A stretch of 64,000 bases of DNA, from positions 1,984,001-2,048,000 of the forward strand of contig NZ_MOAL01000004.1 in NCBI RefSeq assembly GCF_003731765.1, read 5' to 3'. This DNA comes from Pseudomonas chlororaphis (lineage in GTDB: Bacteria; Pseudomonadota; Gammaproteobacteria; Pseudomonadales; Pseudomonadaceae). Under the pieces are notes generated by a model, which searched no databases, had not been told where the DNA came from, and saw only the letters and a program-made list of their open reading frames with translations. Positions 53,834-62,453 of this stretch are shown here, in pieces; position 1 is the stretch's first letter; each line of letters opens with the position of its first letter. The position numbers were made by a program, and so were the translations under genes.

Positions 53834-54694
53834 CTACGCCAGAAAGTCCAGAGCCTTGGAAACGAACTCTGCGTGGTACTGGAAAACGCCGCCGTGCCCA
53901 GCGTCCTGATAGATCACGAGCTGCGCCTGGGGGATGCGCCGGGCCATGTCGTGACTCAGCGCCGTCGGCACCATGATGTCGTGGTCTCCGTTGACGATCA
54001 GGACAGGCATGCTTAAGCGGCCAAGATCCTGCGCCGCCTGCCGGCCCCAGGCTTTGATAGCCCTGAGCTGGCGAAGAAACGCCCGAGGCGTCGGCCCTTT
54101 GTCGCGCGCTGATGTGCGCTCCTTCAGCCGCGTCAGAAAGGCGCGGGCTGCTTGCCGACCCTTGTTCGTGGCGGTGAAGAACAGATAAGTCTTGGGATCG
54201 CGCAGCGTCAACAAACCCTTGAGCATCAGCGGCCAGGACAACGCACCGACACGGTCGATGCCTTGCCCGCCCGCAGGGCCAGTGCCCGCCAGAATGAGTT
54301 TGCGCACCAGGCCTGGCGCCTTCAGCGCCAGATCCTGCGCCACGAAACCACCCAGCGAAAAGCCCAGCACATCGACTTGCTCAAAGCCCAGGGTACGAAT
54401 CAATGCGAGGGTGTCGCGGGCCATCTCGTCCACCGTCACCGGGGCAACGCCGCCGGATAAGCCGATGCCTCGGTAATCAATGGCAATGACTCGGTGATGA
54501 CGGGCAAGCCCCTCGGCGATGCGCGGGTCGACGTTATCCAGCACGGCCCCCCAATGATTCAGCAGAAAAACAGGGATGCCGGTACGCACACCCAACTCGC
54601 GGTATGCAAAAGCGGTCCCCCCCACCACAACCAGGTTGTTGGGTGCCTGGACGTAAGAAGGTGTCAGTTGGGCAACCGGCATCGAACGGCTCAT
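53834..54694 (-). CDS. Alpha/beta hydrolase
   Basis: A 286-residue hydrolase. HG-type oxyanion text is FLLNHWGAVLDNVDP, with asparagine before HWG. The nucleophile elbow is GFSLGGF (Ser), the acid is in IVNGDHDIMVP, and the base is the histidine in DAGHGGVFQYH. Related to haloperoxidase/esterase-type proteins. The ATG at 54,694 has GAGGAATCGCTG ahead, so the long upstream extension is rejected. Third gene of the TetR-controlled cluster, 38 bp after the SDR gene. Confidence 0.88.
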   Translation of the reverse strand: MSRSMPVAQLTPSYVQAPNNLVVVGGTAFAYRELGVRTGIPVFLLNHWGAVLDNVDPRIAEGLARHHRVIAIDYRGIGLSGGVAPVTVDEMARDTLALIRTLGFEQVDVLGFSLGGFVAQDLALKAPGLVRKLILAGTGPAGGQGIDRVGALSWPLMLKGLLTLRDPKTYLFFTATNKGRQAARAFLTRLKERTSARDKGPTPRAFLRQLRAIKAWGRQAAQDLGRLSMPVLIVNGDHDIMVPTALSHDMARRIPQAQLVIYQDAGHGGVFQYHAEFVSKALDFLA

Positions 54695-54732
54695 CAGCGA
54701 TTCCTCAGATTTGGGCAAGCGCGTGCGGAAGG

Positions 54733-55521
54733 TCAGGCCTGATCTCGATAACGCTCGGCGGCCCGGGCTTGGCGAATGTCGGACAGCAAGCCCTGACGAG
54801 CCTGGTCCAACGCCTCCCAACGGCCCTCTGCGTGCAGCGGCGGGATGGTCACGAGCTCGCGGCGGTCGAACCCGACCAGGGCGGCATCGACCAACTCTTC
54901 AACATCCATGACTTCGGAAATGGTGTTGAGGTCGATCCCGGCACGCTCCCAGATTTCAGTGCGGGTTGCTGCCGGCAGTACGGCCTGGACGTAAACCCCT
55001 TTCGGCGACAATTCCAGGTTCAACCCTTGGGACAGGAACAGCACGTAGGCCTTGGTGGCGCCATAGACCGTCATGCCGAACTCGGGCGCAAAACCCACCA
55101 CAGATCCCAGATTGACAATGGAACCCGCACCCGACTGCGCAAAACGCGGAGCGACGGCTGCCGCGAGACGGGTCAACGCCGTGATGTTAAGCGCGATAAG
55201 CCGATCAATGGACTCAGCGCCCTGCTGGGCGAAACCGCCGGACTGAGCAATCCCGGCGTTGTTGATCAAGATGCCGATGTCAGCGTCGTCGCGCAAACGC
55301 GTTTCGACCGCGGCGAGATCCGCCGGCTGGGTCAAATCGGCCTGGAGCACTTCGACAGCCACACCGCTGTCTGCTCGCAGGCGTGTGGCCAGGGCATCGA
55401 GGCGTGCCTTGTCCCGTGCAACAAGCACCAGGTCATGGCCACGGCGGGCGAAGCGTTGGGCGTAGATGGCGCCGATACCGCTGGAGGCACCGGTGATGAG
55501 AACGGTCGCAGGCTTTGTCAT
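54733..55521 (-). CDS. Short-chain dehydrogenase/reductase
   Basis: A 262-residue classical SDR. TGASSGIGAIYAQRFARRG binds the cofactor, NNAG occurs at ILINNAGIAQ, and the catalytic Ser-Tyr-Lys are in NLGSVVGFAPEFGMTVYGATKAY (broken: NLGSVVGF, then VYGATK). GAAGG ahead of the ATG supports 55,521. Second gene of the cluster led by the ene-reductase, with a 50-bp gap. Confidence 0.92.
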   Translation of the reverse strand: MTKPATVLITGASSGIGAIYAQRFARRGHDLVLVARDKARLDALATRLRADSGVAVEVLQADLTQPADLAAVETRLRDDADIGILINNAGIAQSGGFAQQGAESIDRLIALNITALTRLAAAVAPRFAQSGAGSIVNLGSVVGFAPEFGMTVYGATKAYVLFLSQGLNLELSPKGVYVQAVLPAATRTEIWERAGIDLNTISEVMDVEELVDAALVGFDRRELVTIPPLHAEGRWEALDQARQGLLSDIRQARAAERYRDQA

Positions 55522-55571
55522 GGGGTCATTCCTTCGCAAGGGGTTTTGATGTGAGTCACACAGATAGAGCT

Positions 55572-56654
55572 TCAGCCGGCGATCGTCGGGTAGTCGGTAT
55601 AGCCGACAGCGCCGCCGCCGTAGAGCGTGGCCGGGTTGAGCGGCGCCAGGGGCGCTGCGGTTTTCAAGCGATCAACCAGATCGGGGTTGCTGATGAACGG
55701 GCGACCGAAGGCAAAGAGGTCTGCCTTGCCGGCGTTGAGGGCGGTCGTGGCGAGCTCCAGGTCGTAGCCGTTGTTGGCCAGGTAGGCCTGTTTGAAGCGC
55801 TGGCGCAGTGCGTCGTAATCGAACTCGGCCGCATCCCGCGGGCCTCCGGTCGCCCCTTCCACGACATGCAGATAGGCGACGGACAGCGCGTCGAGTTGCT
55901 CGGCGATGTAGGCGTATTGGGGTTGCGGAGCGCTGCAGGAAATTCCGTTGGCCGGAGACACTGGCGAGATGCGCACCCCGGTGCGACCGGCACCGATTTC
56001 TTTCGCCACGGCGCTGACCACCTCCAGCAGCAAGCGTGCGCGGTTCTCTATCGAGCCACCGTAGGCATCCGTGCGCTGGTTGGCCCCGTCCTTGATGAAC
56101 TGCTCCAGCAGATAGCCGTTTGCGCCGTGAATCTCCACACCGTCGAAGCCTGCCGCAATGGCGTTGGCCGCCGCTTGGCGAAAGTCGTTGACGATGCCTG
56201 GCAGCTCGCCCAGCGCCAGGGCGCGTGGCTCGGAAACGTCGACAAATGCGTTATTGACGAAGGTCTTGGTCTGCGCCCGGATCGCCGAAGGCGCGACCGG
56301 CGCAGCGCCGCCCGGTTGCACGTCAACGTGAGAAACGCGACCGACATGCCAAAGCTGAACAAAGATGCGTCCCCCCTCGGCATGCACGGCATCCGTGACC
56401 TTGCGCCAGCCGGCTATCTGCTCGGGCGTGTAGAGGCCGGGCGTGTCCTGATAACCCTGGGCCTGGGCGGAGACTTGGGTCGCCTCGGTGATGATCAAGC
56501 CGGCCGAAGCACGCTGGGCGTAGTAGGTCGCGGTCAGTTCGCCAGGGACTAACCCGGCACCGGCGCGGTTGCGGGTCAGCGGCGCCATTACGATGCGATT
56601 GGCGAGCGTCAGGTCGCCCAGGACGTAGGGCTGGAACAGGGTTTTCTCGGTCAT
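55572..56654 (-). CDS. Old-yellow-enzyme-family alkene reductase (NemA-like)
   Basis: FMN-dependent NAD(P)H reductase of electrophilic alkenes, maleimides or nitro compounds, 360 residues. Motifs: NRIVMAPLTRNRAGAG, GLIITEATQVSAQAQGY, FVQLWHVGRVSH, and GFDGVEIHGANGYLLEQFIK with the His-x2-Asn pair. The start at 56,654 has no clear Shine-Dalgarno, but the protein start MTEKTLFQPYVLGDLTLANR is typical. It is divergent from the TetR gene across a palindromic operator, the layout of nemRA-type systems. Confidence 0.92.
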   Translation of the reverse strand: MTEKTLFQPYVLGDLTLANRIVMAPLTRNRAGAGLVPGELTATYYAQRASAGLIITEATQVSAQAQGYQDTPGLYTPEQIAGWRKVTDAVHAEGGRIFVQLWHVGRVSHVDVQPGGAAPVAPSAIRAQTKTFVNNAFVDVSEPRALALGELPGIVNDFRQAAANAIAAGFDGVEIHGANGYLLEQFIKDGANQRTDAYGGSIENRARLLLEVVSAVAKEIGAGRTGVRISPVSPANGISCSAPQPQYAYIAEQLDALSVAYLHVVEGATGGPRDAAEFDYDALRQRFKQAYLANNGYDLELATTALNAGKADLFAFGRPFISNPDLVDRLKTAAPLAPLNPATLYGGGAVGYTDYPTIAG

Positions 56655-56719
56655 TTTGGTTAACTTCAGCGAGTGGGATGACGCCAATGATTACGACCGA
56701 ACTCTAAAATGTCAACGGT

Positions 56720-56747
56720 TTGATGTCGATCAACATCAATGTATAGT
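56720..56747. promoter_or_regulatory. TetR-type operator over the divergent promoters
   Basis: TTGATGT-N6-ACATCAA (56,720-56,739) is a 20-bp inverted repeat between the ene-reductase and TetR genes. It overlaps a possible promoter with TTGATG and TATAGT (56,742-56,747) 16 bases apart. Confidence 0.6.
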
Positions 56748-56785
56748 GGCGCGATCACAGCTGGATAAACGTTGTTGGGTGAGCG

Positions 56786-57391
56786 ATGAAAGTCACTAAA
56801 AAACAGGCGCAGGCCAATCGGGCGCATATCGTGGAAACTGCGTCCGCGCTTTTTCGCGAGCGTGGCTATGACGGGGTGGGCATCGCCGACCTGATGGCGG
56901 CGGCTGGCTTCACTCAAGGCGGCTTCTACAAACACTTCCGCTCCAAAGCCGACCTGATGGCGGAGTCGGCAAGCTGCGGCCTGCTGCAATCCGCCGAGCT
57001 GACCGTGGGGTCTTCAGCGTCTGAATTCGTAAAGGTCTATCTCTCTCGCGAGCATCGCGACAATCGCGCCTCAGGCTGCACGATGGCCGCGCTGTGCGGG
57101 GATGCGGCCCGCAAAGAGGACGATGTCCGAGCCACCTTTGCTGCCGGCATCGAGGCCCAACTCGCGGTCTTGCAAGACAAGCACAACAGTGCGGACTCGA
57201 CCCAGGCACGGGCCAAACGCCTCGCCTTGATGGCGCAGGTAGTGGGCGCCATCGTCCTGTCACGCGCCTGCCCTGACGACTCGCGGCTTGCTGATGAGAT
57301 TCTCGCGGCCTGCCGCGACACCCTCCTCCCATCGTTGATGCCTTCAGGGGACGAACCGGACGGGCCTTTGTCCGAAGGCAATGCTGGTTAA
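56786..57391 (+). CDS. TetR-family transcriptional regulator
   Basis: A 201-residue repressor. The HTH reads IVETASALFRERGYDGVGIA, then DLMAAAGFTQGGFYKHFRSK. The C-terminal ligand domain has cysteines in GLLQS-adjacent SASCG, SGCTMAALCGD and SRACPDD, which could sense electrophiles as NemR does. It sits divergent to the ene-reductase with a palindromic operator between and is very likely its repressor. GGTGAGCG precedes the ATG. Confidence 0.92.
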   Translation: MKVTKKQAQANRAHIVETASALFRERGYDGVGIADLMAAAGFTQGGFYKHFRSKADLMAESASCGLLQSAELTVGSSASEFVKVYLSREHRDNRASGCTMAALCGDAARKEDDVRATFAAGIEAQLAVLQDKHNSADSTQARAKRLALMAQVVGAIVLSRACPDDSRLADEILAACRDTLLPSLMPSGDEPDGPLSEGNAG

Positions 57392-57459
57392 TAAAACCGT
57401 TGGCACTTCATAACGGGCCATTCGGCAAAGCAATGGCCCCCTCGCAGAGCGTCGCCCCT

Positions 57460-57662
57460 TTACACAAGGGTGAATCGCTCAATCACCGCTTCCAGCGGTG
57501 CCTCGCTTAAGTGCCTCCAACCAAATTCATAAGGCGCAACGGCGCCAGTCACAAACAGCGAGCCCGGTTTTATCCGGCTGGTCAGCCATGAAATCCTGCT
57601 GGGCATCGACGATGCAATTATCCAAAATCAACATTCAGGGTGGTCGATTGGATGACGGCTTG
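57460..57662 (-). pseudogene. Remnant of an AraC-type regulator N-domain
   Basis: In the 300-bp space between TetR and EamA genes one minus-strand frame reads ISWLTSRIKPGSLFVTGAVA, then PYEFGWRHLSEAPLEAVIER and stops. It resembles the sensor-domain stretch of some AraC proteins (PYEMRWR…), but no HTH follows. The match is tentative. No other gene is visible in 57,392-57,692. Confidence 0.35.
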
Positions 57663-57692
57663 CTGTCCATGTCCGAGTAGTAATGGTCGGCA

Positions 57693-58586
57693 TCAACGCA
57701 CTTCCTGAGGCTTGGCCCTGCCCAGCGACCCACCGAAGTTCATGCCGGCCGCCGCCAACAGGATGGCGCTCGCGCCCACCATTTGCAGAACGCCGAGTGG
57801 GTGGGCGAACGCCAGCCAATCCACCAGGATGGCAACGATCGGATAGATGAACGACAGCGCCCCTACCAGTGCCGTGGGGATTTTCTGGATGGCGCTGTAC
57901 AGCAGGGTCGACATCAGCCCGGTGTGCACCACGCCGATAATGATCAGGTAAGTCCAGGCCTCTGTGCGGGACCCGACCGCCGAGAAGTCCACAAAAGGCG
58001 CCAGGACCAGAACCCCCACCAGCATTTGGATCAGCACGATCAGGTGCGCAGGCAGCTCCTTGAGACGCTTGGTTATCGCTGCCGCCAGCGCATAGAAAAA
58101 GGCCGACGCCAAGGCCAGGCCGACCCCCAACAAGTAATCGGAACCGTTAGCCTGCCCACTGCCCTTGGCCGACACGATCAACAGCAGGCCGGAGAAAGCC
58201 AGCAGCAACCAACCCACCTTGACCGCGCTCAAGCGCTCGGCGAAAAACAGTACGCCCAGGCCGACCAGCATAAAGGGCTGGACGTGGTAGACCACAGTGG
58301 CGATGGCAATCGTGGAATGGCGGTAGGCACTGAACAGCAGCACCCAGTTGAGGATCAACGCGACCCCGCCCAGGCAGGCCAACAGGAGTTGCCGGGGGCT
58401 GATCAACGAGCGACGCAGCACGCCGAGTGCCAGGCATGCCACCAGCATCGCCATGGCGCCAAACACGCAGCGCCAGAACACCACCGCCTCCGGGCTCTGG
58501 CCCGACATAACGACGAACCAGCCCACCGTGCCAGAGATCACCATGGCCGAAATCATTTCCACTGTCCCACGGGTTTGCGGCTGCAT
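57693..58586 (-). CDS. EamA/DMT-family transporter
   Basis: Inner-membrane exporter of 297 residues with ten hydrophobic helices in two EamA repeats (first VEMISAMVISGTVGWFVVMS, second YLLGVGLALASAFFYALAAA). Substrates in this family are amino acids or other metabolites. Start MQPQTRG at 58,586 has GGAAG 9 bases ahead; two further upstream starts add a basic non-membrane stretch. It is divergent from the XRE-cupin regulator, probably its controller. Confidence 0.88.
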   Translation of the reverse strand: MQPQTRGTVEMISAMVISGTVGWFVVMSGQSPEAVVFWRCVFGAMAMLVACLALGVLRRSLISPRQLLLACLGGVALILNWVLLFSAYRHSTIAIATVVYHVQPFMLVGLGVLFFAERLSAVKVGWLLLAFSGLLLIVSAKGSGQANGSDYLLGVGLALASAFFYALAAAITKRLKELPAHLIVLIQMLVGVLVLAPFVDFSAVGSRTEAWTYLIIIGVVHTGLMSTLLYSAIQKIPTALVGALSFIYPIVAILVDWLAFAHPLGVLQMVGASAILLAAAGMNFGGSLGRAKPQEVR

Positions 58587-58741
58587 CAGGTACGGCTTCC
58601 TTGCGGCTGGCATTGCCCTGACCGCCGCCCTCTTTCGTTGGCTGGCACCGGGCAACACGAATTTTATAATGAACAATTAGTCACTATACTGAACACGCCG
58701 TATCAGAGCGTCAACCCAGAATCGGATGATTTAACAAACAA

Positions 58742-59323
58742 ATGACCGATATAACGAACAACCAGGCAAGCAACAACCCCAGCCGAATTGACCTGCTGGC
58801 CCTGTCGATCAAGCACGAGCGCCTGTCAGCCGGGCTTTCGTTGACTGAATTGGCGAAACGCGCCGGGGTGGCGAAATCAACCTTGTCCCAGTTGGAGTCG
58901 GGGATCGGTAATCCCAGTATCGAAACCTTGTGGTCGCTGGCCACCGCCATGGGCTTGCAGGTCACTCGGTTCTTCGAGCAACCCCAGCAGCCCCTGCGGG
59001 TGATCCGCGCCAACGAAGGCCTGACCCGCTATTCCGAAACCGCCCGTTATGCCGCGACGCTGCTTGCGGACTGCCCGGTTGGGATCCAGCGCGATATTTA
59101 CCGACTCAAGGTGCAGCCCGGCGAAGTGCGCCTGTCTCAGCCCCACCCACCCGGCACGGTGGAGCACGTGGTGCTGTGCACCGGCAGCGCCCATATCGGC
59201 CCGGCCAGCGGGCCTGTGCTGCTGCACGCGGGCGACTACATCAGCTACCTGGCGAACGTGCCCCACGTGTTCGAGGCCCTTGAGGCAGACACCACGGCGG
59301 TGATGGTGATCGAGCATTCCTGA
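58742..59323 (+). CDS. XRE-family regulator with cupin domain
   Basis: A 193-residue regulator. HTH residues about 15-75 (LSIKHERLSAGLSLTELAKR, GVAKSTLSQLESGIGNPSIE), then a cupin sensor (HPPGTVEHVVLCTGSAHIGP, LLHAGDYISYLANVPHVFEA). This layout is common next to transporters and metabolic genes. The ribosome site is poor, but the start is the only plausible one. Divergent from the EamA transporter gene at a distance of 155 bp. Confidence 0.9.
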   Translation: MTDITNNQASNNPSRIDLLALSIKHERLSAGLSLTELAKRAGVAKSTLSQLESGIGNPSIETLWSLATAMGLQVTRFFEQPQQPLRVIRANEGLTRYSETARYAATLLADCPVGIQRDIYRLKVQPGEVRLSQPHPPGTVEHVVLCTGSAHIGPASGPVLLHAGDYISYLANVPHVFEALEADTTAVMVIEHS

Positions 59324-59351
59324 GCGGATCGAGCACCGCCCTCCCCTGACA

Positions 59352-60329
59352 TCACTGACCCGACAACGGCAACAGCGCCCTTACTTCGCTGGGTGTCTGG
59401 CGGTAATGGGCCTTGAACGCCCTGGCAAAGTGAGCCTGGCTGGTGAAGCCATGGCGGTAGGCGATTTCGCCGATATCCAGGCCCAGGCCCCGTGGGCTGC
59501 TCAGCAGGTCATGGGCCTGTTGCAGGCGTTTTTCCAGGATAAAGCGGCTGGGCTGGGTATCTTCCAGGGCGAACAGACGGCTCAGGTGCCGAGGTGAAAT
59601 CCCGGTTTGCGCGGCCACCCGCTCGCAGCTCAGGTCCGGGTCGGCCAACTGCTCGTTGATGCACTGCTTGGCCGCCAACAGGTAAGAGGCGCTCAAGGCA
59701 TTGATCCGTCGCTCGCCCACCTGCCCAGCGATCAGGCTGCCCAACAGCTCGAACGACTGGTTTTGATAACACTCCGCGTCCTGGCTCAACGGCTGCTGGA
59801 AAAACCCACGGGTGCGCTCGCCCAGTGTGCGCAGCAACAAACGCTGCACACCGCTTTGCCCACCAATCTTCAACGGACGATCGAAACGCTTGAGGCAGCG
59901 CTCGGCGAACAACGCCTGGGGAATGTCGAAAATGAACTGGCGCATCGGCCCGGAGAAACCGAACAGGTAAGGCTTGTCGGTGCGGTAGACAATCACCTCG
60001 CCGGGCTCGAGCAACTGGCAGCCGCCATCCTGATAGAAAAACGAAGCGCTGCCGGTGACAAAGGACACGAACACCGACTCCTTGGGCACCGTGCGGATCA
60101 TCGAGCTGTCCCGCTCGACCACGTGTTCGTTACCCTGGATATGCGCCAGGCGCATGCCCTCCAGTTGCAGGTTGTCCTGGCTGGCAGCAAAACCGCTTTC
60201 ACAAAATGAGCTGCATTTGAGGCCGACCAGCGTGGAGGCGTTGTAGTCCTCCCAGAAGGCCAGCCGTTGATCCGGGGCGATGCTTTGGGTGCAGGCATGC
60301 CGGGTTTCAAGCAAGGCGCATGGAGACAT
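59352..60329 (-). CDS. AraC-family regulator (FeaR-type sensor domain)
   Basis: A 325-residue regulator. The first 200 residues are an AraC_binding-2/FeaR-type sensor (FWEDYNASTLVGLKCSSF, VSFVTGSASFFYQDGGCQLL). The HTHs are DLSCERVAAQTGISPRHLSR and LDIGEIAYRHGFTSQAHFAR near the end. Start 60,329 has GAGAAG 8 bases ahead, unlike the upstream ATG at 60,344. It is divergent from the cupin-MFS-ADH genes and is probably their activator. Confidence 0.9.
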   Translation of the reverse strand: MSPCALLETRHACTQSIAPDQRLAFWEDYNASTLVGLKCSSFCESGFAASQDNLQLEGMRLAHIQGNEHVVERDSSMIRTVPKESVFVSFVTGSASFFYQDGGCQLLEPGEVIVYRTDKPYLFGFSGPMRQFIFDIPQALFAERCLKRFDRPLKIGGQSGVQRLLLRTLGERTRGFFQQPLSQDAECYQNQSFELLGSLIAGQVGERRINALSASYLLAAKQCINEQLADPDLSCERVAAQTGISPRHLSRLFALEDTQPSRFILEKRLQQAHDLLSSPRGLGLDIGEIAYRHGFTSQAHFARAFKAHYRQTPSEVRALLPLSGQ

Positions 60330-60515
60330 TTTTATTCTTCTCATGGGCTGGAAGTTCCCGGTCAGCAAGGCCCTGACCGGGTACCGAGGCCGCGCCACAG
60401 GGCGGCCGGAGCGATTCATTAACATATGAATATTAGGCCCTGTCAACTTGAAACGTTGCCGCTCCGGGCCGCTCGTCTGGGTAAGAATCGTGCCAGACGC
60501 CTGTAGAAAAAACCT

Positions 60516-60547
60516 CGTCCGATCCAGTCAACAATCCCGTCCGATTC
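60516..60547 (+). promoter_or_regulatory. AraC-type direct-repeat site
   Basis: CGTCCGAT occurs at 60,516-60,523 and 60,538-60,545, exactly 22 bp apart (two helical turns), about 70-100 bp before the cupin ATG. This is the usual layout of AraC activator half-sites. Binding by the adjacent AraC protein is inferred. Confidence 0.55.
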
Positions 60548-60614
60548 GATAAAACCCCGCCCCCTCGCCACGCCTAAAGTCGCCTCGACTCCCCCCACAA
60601 CAAAGAGGCCGACC

Positions 60615-61148
60615 ATGCCCGAAGCCCCCCGCCGTGAATTCTGGAAAGACCTGCAACCGATTGCCAACTGCTTCAAGCCGGACGCCAAGCCCGAGGTCTA
60701 CCTGCCCAATGCCGCCAGCGACGACCTGAAGCTGTACGTGCCCTTCACCGACACCGTGTCCTCGCGGCCGCTGTGGATCTCGCCCAGCGAGAACCGCTGG
60801 TGCGACATCTTGATGGCCAGCAGCGCGGGGCTGGTGAACCGCCATTACCACCCCCACGAAGTGTTCGCCTACACCCTGTCCGGCAAGTGGGGCTACCTGG
60901 AGCATGACTGGACCGCCACCGCCGGCGACTTCGTCTACGAGACCCCGGGCGAAGGCCACACCCTGGTGGCCTACGAGCACGAGCAACCGATGCGCGCGTT
61001 TTTCATCGTCAAGGGCCCGCTGATCTGGCTCGACGAGCAAGGCGAGCCAGAGGGTTATTTCGACGTGCATTCCTACATCGCCCTGTGCCGCGCGCACTAC
61101 GAAAAGGTCGGCCTCGGTGCGGCCTACATCGACACCCTGTTTCGCTGA
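60615..61148 (+). CDS. Cupin protein, 2,4'-dihydroxyacetophenone dioxygenase family
   Basis: A 177-residue cupin metalloenzyme. It starts MPEAPRREFWKDLQPIANCF; the metal motif is NRHYHPHEVFAYTLSGKWGY with later His in GEGHTLVAY. Family members cleave dihydroxyacetophenone-like substrates, but small cupins of this kind also handle sugar- or acyl-type compounds. It is first of a three-gene operon with the MFS transporter 39 bp downstream. Confidence 0.82.
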   Translation: MPEAPRREFWKDLQPIANCFKPDAKPEVYLPNAASDDLKLYVPFTDTVSSRPLWISPSENRWCDILMASSAGLVNRHYHPHEVFAYTLSGKWGYLEHDWTATAGDFVYETPGEGHTLVAYEHEQPMRAFFIVKGPLIWLDEQGEPEGYFDVHSYIALCRAHYEKVGLGAAYIDTLFR

Positions 61149-61187
61149 GTTTGCGACTTTCACCTGCCCCTCTCGCGGAGAACGACC

Positions 61188-62453
61188 ATGGCTTACAACA
61201 ACAATAAAGCCGGTTACGAGAACATCCTGCTGGGCGTGCTGTTCCTGACGTTCGGCTTCGTCTTTTTCGATCGCCTGGCCCTGTCCTTCCTGTTTCCGTT
61301 CATGGCTGACGAGCTGCAACTGAGCAACAGCCACCTGGGCATGCTGTCGTCGGTCCTGGCCCTGGCCTGGGCAGTGTCCGGTGCGCTGGTCGGGGCCTGG
61401 TCGGACCGGCGCGGCAAACGCAAGCCGCTGCTGATCATCGCGGTGATCCTGTTTTCCCTGTGCTCGGCGCTGTCGGGGCTGGTCACCGGGTTTCTCAGCC
61501 TGCTGCTGTTCCGCGGCATCATGGGCCTGGCCGAAGGGCCGATCCTGCCGCTCTCGCAATCCTTGATGGTGGAAGCCTCATCGCCCCATCGCCGAGGCCT
61601 GAACATGGGCTTGCTGCAAGGGTCGGCGGCCGGGCTGCTGGGGGCGGTGATCGGGCCGCCGGTGTTGATCGCCCTGGCCGAAGCCTATGGTTGGCGCCAC
61701 GCCTTTATCGTCTCCCTGATCCCCGGGCTGCTGATTGCCCTGCTGATCTGGCGCTATGTGCGCAACGATGCACCGCTGGCCCCCGCCACCACTGACCGCA
61801 GCCAACCCCCAGTGAATCGCCTGGCGCTGCTAAAGAGCCGCAACATCGTGCTCTGCACCCTGATCAGCTGCGTGTTCCTCACCTGGTTCGTGATCCTGAT
61901 CTCTTTCACCCCGACCTTTCTGGTCAAGGTCCGCGGTTACAGCCCGGCGAGCATGGGCACGGTGATGAGTTGCCTGGGCGGCGCCTGGGTGCTGTGGGGC
62001 TTCGGCGTGGCGACGATCTCCGACCGCTTCGGCCGGCGTCCGACCCTGGTGCTGTTTTCGCTGATTGCCGCCTGCTGCCCGATCGCCCTGCTCTACGCCG
62101 ACAGCCCGATGCTGATGGGCGCGCTGATGCTGCTGACCTATACGGGCCTGGGTTGCTTCACCCTGTTTATGGCGACCATTCCCGCGGAGACCGTGCCCCG
62201 GGAAGTCATGGCCACCGCCCTGGGCATGATCATGGGCATCGGCGAACTGGTGGGCGGCTTTGTCTCGCCGACCATCGCCGGGTTTGCCGCCGACCGCTTC
62301 GGCCTGTCCATCGTCATGTGGATCGCCTGCGGCGGCGCCTTGCTGGCCGCGCTGCTGGCCCTGTTCCTCAAGGAAACCGCCCCGGCAGTACTCGCTCGTG
62401 GCCGCCGTGCCGAACCCTCCGCGTCTTGCGCCCTGCAAGGAAACCAGCCATGA
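61188..62453 (+). CDS. MFS transporter
   Basis: Inner-membrane transporter of 421 residues with twelve hydrophobic helices. It opens ENILLGVLFLTFGFVFFDRL; loop 2-3 signature GAWSDRRGKRKPLL and the later ATISDRFGRRPTLV are typical. GGAGAACGACC precedes the ATG. It lies between the cupin and the alcohol dehydrogenase, with which it overlaps by 4 nt (ATGA). Probably imports the compound they degrade. Confidence 0.92.
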   Translation: MAYNNNKAGYENILLGVLFLTFGFVFFDRLALSFLFPFMADELQLSNSHLGMLSSVLALAWAVSGALVGAWSDRRGKRKPLLIIAVILFSLCSALSGLVTGFLSLLLFRGIMGLAEGPILPLSQSLMVEASSPHRRGLNMGLLQGSAAGLLGAVIGPPVLIALAEAYGWRHAFIVSLIPGLLIALLIWRYVRNDAPLAPATTDRSQPPVNRLALLKSRNIVLCTLISCVFLTWFVILISFTPTFLVKVRGYSPASMGTVMSCLGGAWVLWGFGVATISDRFGRRPTLVLFSLIAACCPIALLYADSPMLMGALMLLTYTGLGCFTLFMATIPAETVPREVMATALGMIMGIGELVGGFVSPTIAGFAADRFGLSIVMWIACGGALLAALLALFLKETAPAVLARGRRAEPSASCALQGNQP

